Program-made: the position numbers and the translations under genes | From: Proales similis | Lineage: Eukaryota; Rotifera; Eurotatoria; Ploima; Proalidae | Assembly (NCBI GenBank): GCA_019059635.1 | Contig: JAGVRJ010000004.1 | Coordinates: forward strand, 62,001 to 126,000 | DNA length: 64,000 nucleotides | Reading direction: 5' to 3' | Notes under the pieces: generated by a model | The model's input: the letters and a program-made list of their open reading frames with translations, nothing else | Databases searched by the model: none | Told to the model about the DNA's origin: nothing | Shown: positions 55,893-64,000 of the stretch, piece by piece | Position numbering within the stretch: the stretch's first letter is position 1 | How the letters are laid out: each line of letters opens with the position of its first letter

Positions 55893-56341
55893 CCGACGCT
55901 TAGCACTACATACATAATGTGCCGCATCATCATCGTGAACGTCATGCAAGCAATGAGTGAGCTGAGAGCCCTGGATAGCATAAATTTGAATTGGTTCTCT
56001 ATGGCTTAAGCAGGCTGACATTGCCTGTAGAGCCTGCAGACGCCAGAGCGGCATTTCTGATTGGCTGTATAGCTCAAAGTGGCAACAATGCGTGCCCGAT
56101 TGGCCTCAACTTGAGGAAGAATCTTTGAATAATGATCGAACGAGCATTCGGATACCAACGGGTCATGCCTTTTTCCGTGCGTCCTTTTTCATGCATATTG
56201 CTCTTATCATAGAAAGAGCAGATGCTCGAGCTCCGCCCGAACAGTTAGAGGCATCAAACTACCTCTCTCCGCCATTCCCATGTTTTGAGGCACGCCCACC
56301 AACAAGTCTGTAAAAACGCTCGCTCCCTAAAGCTATTTTAA

Positions 56342-56369
56342 CTCTCTCTCTCTCTCTCTCTTTCTCTCT
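56342..56369. repeat. CT dinucleotide microsatellite
   Basis: Mostly perfect CT run about 130 bp upstream of the H2A-like start codon. CT/GA tracts can act as core promoter elements in animals; here that is inference. Confidence 0.85.
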
Positions 56370-56499
56370 ATTTTTACTTCCATTAGTCTAAAATCCTTTT
56401 TTTTAAAAAGCTTGTCGCACCTCAAACGAGCTTGCATAAAACCGCTCGATTTGAATAAGAATGAATCGAAATCGAAAATAGAACTCGGCCTAGGGGAAT

Positions 56500-58290
56500 A
56501 TGGCTGAATTTAAAATGAACGAATTAGAAGAGAAAGGCGAACATCAAGTTCCTTCTGTTGACAAGAATGCTGTGGAAAATCAAGAGGTGCTTGAAGAGTC
56601 CCAACACATATTGGATGAACTGATTAAGTCTGTGGAGCTATCTCAAAGTCCGAGTCAGAACAAAAAGCAGATTCTGGGCCAGAGATTGGCGGCCCTGATG
56701 AAGAGGAGAAGATCAGAAGGACAAATAGCAAAGCCAAGGTCAAAGCAAAAAAAGGCTGGAATCCTGTTCCCGGTAGATTACATAAGAAAAAGATTTAAGC
56801 TCATGTTTCCAAATCGAAGACTGAGTAATGGCGCAAGTGTCTACCTGGCAAGTGTGCTAGAGTACATGGCTTCTGAGATGCTTGACTTGTCAGGCACTCA
56901 TGTGATGAAGAACAAGGGAAAGCGAATTAAACCCAGAGACTTAATGTTCGCGGTCACTTTGGACGAAGAGATTCATACCGTTCTGAAAGATGTGATCATC
57001 GCTGGCGGTGGGGTCAATCCGCATATTCATCCCGAGCTGTTGGTCCCTAAGCACAGAAGGCAGAGCATAAAAGCAAGCCCAAATTTGAATGTTTCGATTT
57101 CTCAAGAAGATTTCGACCAAGCTCCAACAGTGTTTCTGAGAGACTCGGTGGTTCCTGAAAGTGCATCCGAGATTCAAGAGCCTGTTGACTCTCTGGGCTC
57201 TTCGAGTCATCTAGGCAGTAGAAGTGAAAAATATCAAGAGAATCGAAAAAAGGAAGAAGAATCCCTAAAGAAGAGGAAAAGCTCAAAACGGTCAAAAGGA
57301 CAGACTGACCACGGGGAAGATAAAAGTGAAGAGTCCAGTGACGATGAGAGAAGGCCAAAAAAGAACAAGCTTTCGTCACACTACGAAACAGCAACCACGA
57401 GCTCTGATAGTCAAGATGAACAGCAAGAAGAGACGGAAGAGCCAGAAAAAGAAAAAAAGACGAGCAAAAAGAGACAGGAATCAAAGCAGTCAAAGAAGAC
57501 ATCGCATCGAACCCCGTCTCGTCAATCTTCTGACGCCGAGAGCAATGCGAGGGCCAAGAAGAAAAGAAGATCCCGCAAACAGAGCTCATACGAGGGACCA
57601 GCTACAAGAACGCGGTCGCAATCACCGATGCGGAAAAAAGCCCAACGCGGCCGACAACCAACTCCACACCGAAAGTCCGGCAAAACGGTTGACCTTGGTC
57701 CAGCTGACCCAGGAACAAGTCCACGTAGTTCAAGTCAACTGCCGCCTAAAAGGAGAATGAGAACGGTCAAGACACCGTCGGGGACTTTTAAAGTGCCCAG
57801 CCTTGAAGCAGCCAGCCTGGGTGGTCAGCATTCAGGACAGTCTAAGAGACGAGCCAGAGAAGAATACGAGCATGAGCACGGTATTCAGCCGTCAGAGACA
57901 GAGGAAAGTGGAGAATATTCTGAGAGCGTGGAATCGGCAGATGGAAGTACAGAGAAAGAAAAGTCAACTGTTTCTAGAGACCAATCAAAAGACGGGCCAT
58001 GCTTCGAGCTCGAAATAAAAAAGCCCGGGAATCTGGTTATTCGCACCCAGTCAATCGATGCATTAAGTCAAGTTTGGAAAGAGCTAGAGTCAAAAGGTTT
58101 ACTGTTCAGAACGATTCATTTCGAACAAGAGCTAGAGCAGAAGGAAAAGAGTGGCGATGATAAAGAGCAGGCGCCTCCAAACGCGCCACCCTCGTCGCCA
58201 AAGCTTGAGCTTTTACCTTCACCTCAATACTTTTCGTCCGTTCTAAGCGAGAGAAATCCCAAAGTCTATCATACTCAAGCGAACCCGTGA
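56500..58290 (+). CDS. Giant histone H2A-like protein with long charged tail
   Basis: Intronless, 596 residues. Residues about 86-185 are an H2A fold: AGILFPVDYIRKRFK, RLSNGASVYLASVLEYMASE, MLDLSG, KRIKPRDLMFAVTLDEEIHT and IIAGGGVNPHIHPELL align position by position with canonical H2A. The nucleosome acidic-patch residues are kept (E of VLEY, E of ASE, D for E in LDL, and DEE). An 85-residue N-terminal extension and a tail of about 410 residues flank it. The tail is rich in Lys, Ser, Glu and Arg, ending in a short ordered-looking stretch (ELEIKKPGNLVIRT, WKELESKGLLFRTI). No macro domain is visible. It may be a chromatin-structural H2A variant; function unknown. No histone 3' stem-loop is seen after the stop. 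Confidence 0.85.
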   Translation: MAEFKMNELEEKGEHQVPSVDKNAVENQEVLEESQHILDELIKSVELSQSPSQNKKQILGQRLAALMKRRRSEGQIAKPRSKQKKAGILFPVDYIRKRFKLMFPNRRLSNGASVYLASVLEYMASEMLDLSGTHVMKNKGKRIKPRDLMFAVTLDEEIHTVLKDVIIAGGGVNPHIHPELLVPKHRRQSIKASPNLNVSISQEDFDQAPTVFLRDSVVPESASEIQEPVDSLGSSSHLGSRSEKYQENRKKEEESLKKRKSSKRSKGQTDHGEDKSEESSDDERRPKKNKLSSHYETATTSSDSQDEQQEETEEPEKEKKTSKKRQESKQSKKTSHRTPSRQSSDAESNARAKKKRRSRKQSSYEGPATRTRSQSPMRKKAQRGRQPTPHRKSGKTVDLGPADPGTSPRSSSQLPPKRRMRTVKTPSGTFKVPSLEAASLGGQHSGQSKRRAREEYEHEHGIQPSETEESGEYSESVESADGSTEKEKSTVSRDQSKDGPCFELEIKKPGNLVIRTQSIDALSQVWKELESKGLLFRTIHFEQELEQKEKSGDDKEQAPPNAPPSSPKLELLPSPQYFSSVLSERNPKVYHTQANP

Positions 58291-58552
58291 GTTCCCTCAA
58301 GTGTTTAGTTGTTGATATTTTCCGAAATTTTTATCATTCTTAAATTCCCCGTTCAAGTTCTAGTCAAGTTCTATGTTCGATTTCCTTCAATTTTCTTTTT
58401 TTCGTTAAATTGTTCACCAAAGCAAAATAATTTGTTTCCAAATGTTCGCATGTTGGCAAATGCTAATTTCACCTTTTTCTGTCCCGCATGGTTTAAATAA
58501 AAAAAGCCAATCAGTTGATTTGAAAATAGTCTTGGTCAAATTGAACACAGAT

Positions 58553-58961
58553 TTAAGCTACAAAAGATCTTTGAGCCGGATTGAATCTGTCCGGAATGAT
58601 GAATCGAGAAGAGCCGACCTGTGCGGCCAGAGCAGCGTCGTCTTTCCCGGCGTCTCGTTGGATCAGCATTCGACCCTTGGGAGAGTTGCGATCAATCAAT
58701 ATTCGGCCAAGAAAGTCTGTTTTTCAACGTCGACCAGTCAGCAAAAGATTCAAATTGAAATGAAAACGAAAATAGAAATGAAAAGGAGCCGATCTTACCT
58801 CGATTCGCCTCGTTCTCTGCCTGATTCAATTGATGGCCGAATTCCTGTGATTGAATTGGCTTCCAGAAAGCCACTTAAAGGTGTTCAAGATTAGCCGGAT
58901 TCCAACGAATTTTATCAAACTCACTTGTGAATAAAAGAGCGAGAAGAACAATAGACTTCAT
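58553..58961 (-). CDS. Small secreted protein, three exons, unrecognised
   Basis: Minus-strand gene hidden by short exons. Exon 1 starts at 58961 (MKSIVLLALLFT), donor GTGAGT; a 51-nt intron ending TTTAAG leads to exon 2 (MAFWKPIQSQEFGHQLNQ to ANR); an intron of about 80 nt ending AACAG leads to exon 3 (DFLGRILIDRNSPKGRMLIQ and so on) ending FVA with TAA at 58553-58555. All phases agree. The product of about 90 residues has a clear signal peptide with probable cleavage after IQSQ or nearby. The mature part is charged, lacks cysteines, and contains single Arg sites and NSPKGR, which could be a peptide-processing/amidation site. It could be a neuropeptide-like precursor or another small secreted factor. 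Confidence 0.6.
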
Positions 58962-59343
58962 TTGTGTTTTAACTCGAAGCTGATTGATTTCATTCGAATG
59001 CCTGATCGACATTTATATGCGGCAAGACTGAACCCGTTTAAGGCTAATTGAACGTCAAATAGCTGGTTGTCACAAAACGGTGTCAAATTCCGAGTCAAAT
59101 TCAAGCAAACTGACAACGTAACAGACTGTAGCATTCAGTCCTACGGCCTTATCAGAGAATCAAGACGACAATTTGTTTTTATTTTCATCAGAATTTTTTC
59201 AAGATTAGCTCAAGTCAACTAGTCAAGCGAAATAAAAATGATTAAATAGTGTTTGGCAATCGGGCTGTTTAGCTCTTGTGCTCTTCAGTCGTATCCAAAG
59301 TTTTGAGCCGCTTGTTAATGCGAGTCTAATGCATTAAAGTTAA
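58962..59343. other. Intergenic, about 380 bp
   Basis: Spacer upstream of the secreted-protein gene and downstream of the polycystin gene. No gene seen. Confidence 0.5.
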
Positions 59344-62300
59344 TCAAAAAAACTTGGAGCTGAGCACGTTTGATAGATGATTCACCTCAATGTCGACCTT
59401 GGCAATAAGCTTGTTGACTTTTTCAGGCAGAAGAACGTCAATATTGCGATCGTTCCAGTCCTTGTTGTCGTCAATGTTTAGACCGCAGTTGATCTGTTTA
59501 TCAGATTTGACTCCGACCATTGAGGCAAAGTAGTCCCACAGATAGCCAAAGACCCTTTGTCGAGCTCCGGGGTTGGCTTGCTCTCGGCGCACTAGCTGGA
59601 AAGCGAGCGTCACCAGACTGATGAGCAGGTTGGCCATCACTATCGTCATCATTATGTTGTAGGAGACGAGTATGAGAGGGCCAAATGTGGGAAATTGACG
59701 CACAATCTCATAGCTCTGAAATTTGCTCAAAAGCATTTGGAACGAAGTGCCGAGCGTTTTGGCGAACGACGAATAGCTCTGGAGCTTTTCGCTAAAGAAC
59801 AAAAACATGAGCTGAGAAAAGGAGAGCCAGAGAAGTGCGAATATAAGCAAGAATCCGAGCAGCTCGCGCAGGCAAATACTGAATGTGTTGGCAATGGCGT
59901 ATATTCGATTGTTGTATCTGAAGAGCTTGAGTAAACGAACAGTGGCAAGCAAGCAGCAAACGCCGAGCAGCTGGCAGAATATCTGATTCCACTCGTTAAG
60001 CCGCTGCAGGTTAATGTAGCCGTAACCGGATGTCGCTTTAAAAAAGTCCAACACTCGTTTGGACTCGTACATGCGGTAAAAGTAAATGGCAGTCGAGACC
60101 GCAGCCAGGGCGATAATGGCCAGCTCAATCCAAGTCCAGAATTGCGTGAAATGCTTTCGTGGTCCGTTTCTAATCGACTGCTGAATTTGCTTGTAGACAA
60201 AGTAGGCCATGAACAAGACAAACGCCACATTGCAAATTATGTAAAGAGCGTTTCCGTTTGTGAACACAAACAGATTGATCGGGTCAAAGCGAATGGTGGT
60301 CACGATGCTTCCGGTCGGAATGATCTCGAACAGAATCTTGTTTGCTATGATTAGATTCACGTTCGGATTGTAGACGGCGAACTCGATCATAACCGCTCGT
60401 GTGTTCAAGTCGATCCAATTGTACTGCTCGAGCAGGGACAAGTTGCCGCGAATATGCGCAAGCTTGCCTGTTAGCTCATAGACAAAGCCGCCTCCCGAGT
60501 AGATGCCGTACTGGCCGAACGTTGGATAAGTCTCTAAATCGGACGAGCTCGAGAAATGGAAAGCCTTGTAGATCGAGTCGAAGCCGTGCTCGGGTTTGAA
60601 GGAGCTATTGAAGAGTGTCCAATTGTAGCCGAAATGCGCATCTTCTTCATACAGGCCGCCAGAGTCTCCAGAGCATTCGGAGCGCGACCAGATCCTTTGG
60701 CTCTCACTTAGACAGGTTCCTTGGTGGTTAAAGATGAAATTTAATGAAATCGTTTTTTAAGCCCTGATCAAAGTTTACTATTTTTCATGCGAACTTGACG
60801 CACTATGCCGTAGCCGATAATTCTTGACACCCGGTCGTCAAGAAAGCCGGCCAGACCACGCGGTTGTTGACCGTTGTACCAGACCTTTGCGCGCACTGTG
60901 CTTGGAAACTCATATTGCAGCCAACTCCACAGATCTTGTACCGAGCGCACACTCTGAAGCGAGCATTGAATTTTAGCCATTTTTTGTTCGACCAGGCAAG
61001 AAAAAAAAACATTTTGTTCACCTTGGCTGAGATGAAGGATTGTGTGAGAGAATCTTTGCAGAAAAACGCATTCGACGAATTGGTGCCGTACGCATTGCCG
61101 AACATAATAAGAAGGAAAATAGAGTAGACGGTGATTTCGCGCACCAATCTCCAAGCCGCCTTCTCGTTCAAGCGACGCTGCCTGGCTTCTTCAAGCGCCT
61201 GCGGACTTGCAATCGGCTCTGGGTAGACGAGACCAACATCTTCGGTCGCCGCCTGGTCGGATTCGCCACTGTTGGCCACTATTGCCTTTCCGTCGTCGTC
61301 GTAGTCTGCGTCTTCTTGGGAACCGATCGCACTTCGACAGACAATCACCAGAAACATGGCGAACAAGAACGCCTGAAGCGGCTGAGTCAATAGGACAGAC
61401 GAAAATATAGAGACCAGGAGGGAAGTGAGCCATTTTTGGACTTTTTCGTCGCCGAACTGAATACCGCGAACGATAATGAAAAACGCCGACACTGCAATGC
61501 ATGCGTAAGAGACTACAAACGCCAAGTAGCGGCACCACCAAGGCAGAAGAAACGACCACTTGGAATTTTTCTTCTTCGTTTGCGGCTTTTTCTCTTTTTC
61601 AAAATTCAGATTCGATCTTAAATGAATAGACGAATGGAAAAAAGAAACAAATTAAAGAATAACTTAGGCCGAAAAAGAAATTCAGAAATTACTCTTCAAT
61701 ATGGCTTTCGACCAGATTCCTCAGACGTTTTGTTCTCGTGTGTCGTGTTTTAGACCTGCGAAACAACTCTACAATGATGAACGAAGGCGGAAACGTGAAC
61801 AAATTGACCATTATGCCGACCGCAATCTGAACGATTTAGAACAGTCAGAGGAGCAGAGTGGACTGCTGGGAGGTTTGCATGAATTAACCTGTTCGGCAGT
61901 GAGATGAAACGGGCCGACGCGAAGCCCGTCAGAGGAGTTCTCGCTTGCGACGCCGTAGTACATGATGTTCATGAGCATGCTGATGAACAAGAGCACAAAG
62001 CAGCACGTGGCTCTTTCGAGTCGACTAAATGAGCTGTTTGCCGGCTTAACGAACAGGGAGAACCACAAGTGTTCGTCGCTGATCTTCTTGCCGACTTGCT
62101 TCTGCATTAAATACTTGAGCTGAGTTCTTTGCTTGTCGCCGGCCAGGCCGATGATTCTGTCCAGCTTGCCGTCCGACTTTTCGACCGCCAGCCAATCCTG
62201 ACAAATGAAGTAGAACTTTTCTCTTGTCTGAAGGTCGTGAACAACAAGGTGCTTGAGGAACCAGGATGCCATGCTGCCCTTGCCCGAATTGTCGTGCCAG

Positions 62301-64000
62301 ACTCTCACATAGCGAAGGAAGCCAAGAGGGCCGCTCGTGGCCATTACGAACGAGTCAATGCCTCCGCGGCGGAAAGCTGCCCTATTCGGATCTCTGAGCA
62401 CTCGTGTGCCTGTTTCACCGGTCTCGCCGCTCACCGCAATTTTCACCCTGGAGTCGGTGGCCGCCTCCTTTCTTGACCCCGTGAACACAATCACTTCGTA
62501 AAAGTAGTTGTCACTCATCATGTTGTCCTCAAGCAAGCAGACGCCCACTTTGCGCTTGTCTCGCCGGTCCATGAGGAAGCACAGCACTGCAATTATTAGA
62601 TAGAGACTGATCAGCGCAATTACTGTCGAGTAGATGAGCGGGTTGCGGTCAAACGACGCATTCGCCCAAACATAGTTGAAGTCAATACTCGTCGGCAAGG
62701 GCACCAGGCCGCCAGCGAAATCGGTCAAGTGATCAGAAGTGCATTTCACGCTTGACATGCCGTTTGAAATGAAGTTTACACCGGCCGAGCTCCATTTTCC
62801 GCTCATGTAATCGTAGTAGAAACAGCCCACGGATAGGACTCGGACAGCAAAACTAGAGCTGAATCTTGTGCTGCCCGAAGGTGGCGAAGACAGGCTCGAA
62901 TCGCCTGTGCAGTATTCATCTGTTTCGTTTACCGATAGCTCACGTATGGAGTAAGTAACCAATCCTCGGTGGTCAGCCACTTTGGCCGAGTCGAACTTGA
63001 GTTGGTAAGAGCCGGTTTCATTGTTCCATTCGCCTTAGAAGTGAATCAAGATGAGAGAGAGCTAGATGCCAGCGAAAGCAGGAATTTACTCGAGTCAGGG
63101 CAGAAAAACGACCACTGGTCGAAAACTTTGCTGGTAGAATTGATCGCTGCCGGCTCAGAGATTTTCACCAGAATCAAATAAGCAAGCGTTTGATTCTCAG
63201 GCTGTAGCTCGATCAGTAGAGAGGCGTTCGTCATGTTGATTTGAACCGCATTGAGCAGTAAATAATTCGACTCGTCTGGCTCCCATTCGGTGGCATTCAC
63301 AACCTGATAGACGAACTCGGTGAGGTTGACAATGCGCGGAATCTCAATCTCAATCGGCTGACGAGAGTTGGTTATTGACAACACATTTCCTTCCGGGTCG
63401 ATTAGCTCAAGGCCAACAGTTTTCGAATAGCCTACACTGGCCTCTTCATCGCCATTGTAGCCTGTGGGAGCAGTCGAAGCGAGCGACGACTTGGAGTTTG
63501 AAGCTGTTTTAAGAGTTTCAGGAGGAATAGGCCGAGAGAACGACCTACCCTGATTGTGATAGGCCTTTGATTGCAGCTGTTCTCTGCAGCTTCGGTTTCA
63601 ATCAGAATGCCCATTTGATTGGCGTTGTTCCACTCAACTGGCGACTCATCGAGCAATTCACACAGACTCGGGATTTTGAAGCCGCCACTGCCAACCGGAA
63701 TTACCGGCTCAATTTGGTCAGCGGTTACTCTTTTCACGCTCAATCTCATGCTTGCTGAGTTGACCTCAATCGATTGGCCGACTGAGAGACGATCAGCCAG
63801 CGACTGCGTGACGATTCTCAATGCCGATGCAGCTTTTTGAGCGGCATCCACCGACTGGAATCGCTGCTTGGCCTTCATCAGAGCTTGATTGCGCTCAGTG
63901 CCGGTCAAGACTTGTCCATTTTCATCAACCAAATTGTCTTGGTAGGTTTAGAGTCAAGTCTAGTTGTATTGACATTTGCCGGTTCTATTCTCTTACTCGG
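59344..64000 (-). CDS. Polycystin-1-like receptor/channel (PKD1L/PKDREJ group), 5' end outside window
   Basis: Large membrane receptor-channel, partly inside the window, with several exons. From the N-terminal side: REJ/GAIN-type ectodomain (63046-63932, SVDAAQKAASALRIV); GPS region GCFYYDYMSGKWSSAG and SVKCTSDHLTDFAGG; TM1 YSTVIALISLYLIIAVLCFL; PLAT domain (VKIAVSGETGETGTRVL, FLRYVRVWHDNSGKG); next TMs with WRYLAFVVSYACIAVSAFF-like sequence, FGDEKVQKWLTSLLVSIF and LLTQPLQAFLFAMFLVIVCR, diagnostic for PKD1; the polycystin (TOP) domain GGGFVYEL; then the PKD channel region ending in TM5-TM6 (FSQLMFLFFSEKLQSYSSF, SYNIMMTIVMANLLISL) and a C-terminal helix. It lacks an EF-hand. The protein ends SSKFF at 59344. 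Confidence 0.9.

Noticed and set aside
57047-57589. 180-residue minus frame opposite the H2A-like tail
   Set aside because: Mirror of the Lys/Glu-rich coding strand, giving Phe/Leu/Ser-rich nonsense.
58442-58894. Plus-strand 150-residue frame over the secreted-protein gene
   Set aside because: Minus-strand exons explain the same bases with splice sites and a signal peptide; the plus frame has neither.

Overview
The window is nuclear DNA from a compact animal genome. It encodes metazoan families (fringe, tetraspanin, claudin-like, DEG/ENaC channels, polycystin-1-like receptor, arylsulfatase, MMD/PAQR11) in genes split by very short introns, mostly about 44-60 nt, packed on both strands with 30-1200 bp between them. 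The DEG/ENaC genes resemble the FaNaC-type channels of spiralians, so a small-genome invertebrate, perhaps a lophotrochozoan, is likely; the sequence alone does not name the species. About 30 protein genes and six tRNA genes can be supported. Exon chains were rebuilt by hand from frame, splice sites and family similarity.

Layout. 1-8.7 kb: 3' end of a diacylglycerol kinase (+), an unrecognised two-helix membrane protein (+), a Rab34/36-like GTPase (-), fringe (+), a tetraspanin (+) and METTL15 rRNA methyltransferase (+). 9.5-17.8 kb: a NRARP-like ankyrin protein, a long many-exon ERICH6/FAM194 protein and a TPR protein (all +). 18.3-28 kb: a claudin-like four-helix protein (+), rabenosyn-5 (-), then p115/USO1, RNA polymerase III RPC6 and TEX9 (+). 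28-39.5 kb: four intronless DEG/ENaC channel paralogs (-), interrupted by two gamma-glutamylamine cyclotransferase-like genes (-) flanking an arylsulfatase (+). 39.8-43.5 kb: UTP13/TBL3 (-) and an FkbM-family methyltransferase (-). 43.8-47.2 kb: three small single-pass membrane proteins (+). 47.2-54.3 kb: three copies of a tRNA-Ala/tRNA-His pair, a beta-hexosaminidase (+), HDHD5 (+) and MMD/PAQR11 (+). 54.7-64 kb: GAPDH (-), a giant histone-H2A-like protein (+), a small secreted protein (-) and a polycystin-1-like receptor/channel (-) that runs off the right edge.

The genes are mostly unrelated housekeeping and signalling functions. Local duplication is evident in the channel array, the cyclotransferase pair, the small membrane proteins and the tRNA pairs. 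Endosomal and secretory trafficking genes (Rab34/36-like, rabenosyn-5, p115) and Notch-related genes (fringe, NRARP-like) occur but are not adjacent.

Most notable: an intronless 596-residue protein built on an H2A histone fold with a roughly 400-residue charged tail; a mosaic of near-identical and divergent segments between two DEG/ENaC paralogs, suggesting gene conversion; a 165-bp-arm palindrome carrying tRNA-Ala and tRNA-His; more than half of the reconstructed introns ending in AAG rather than CAG or TAG; and a three-exon gene for a small secreted protein.
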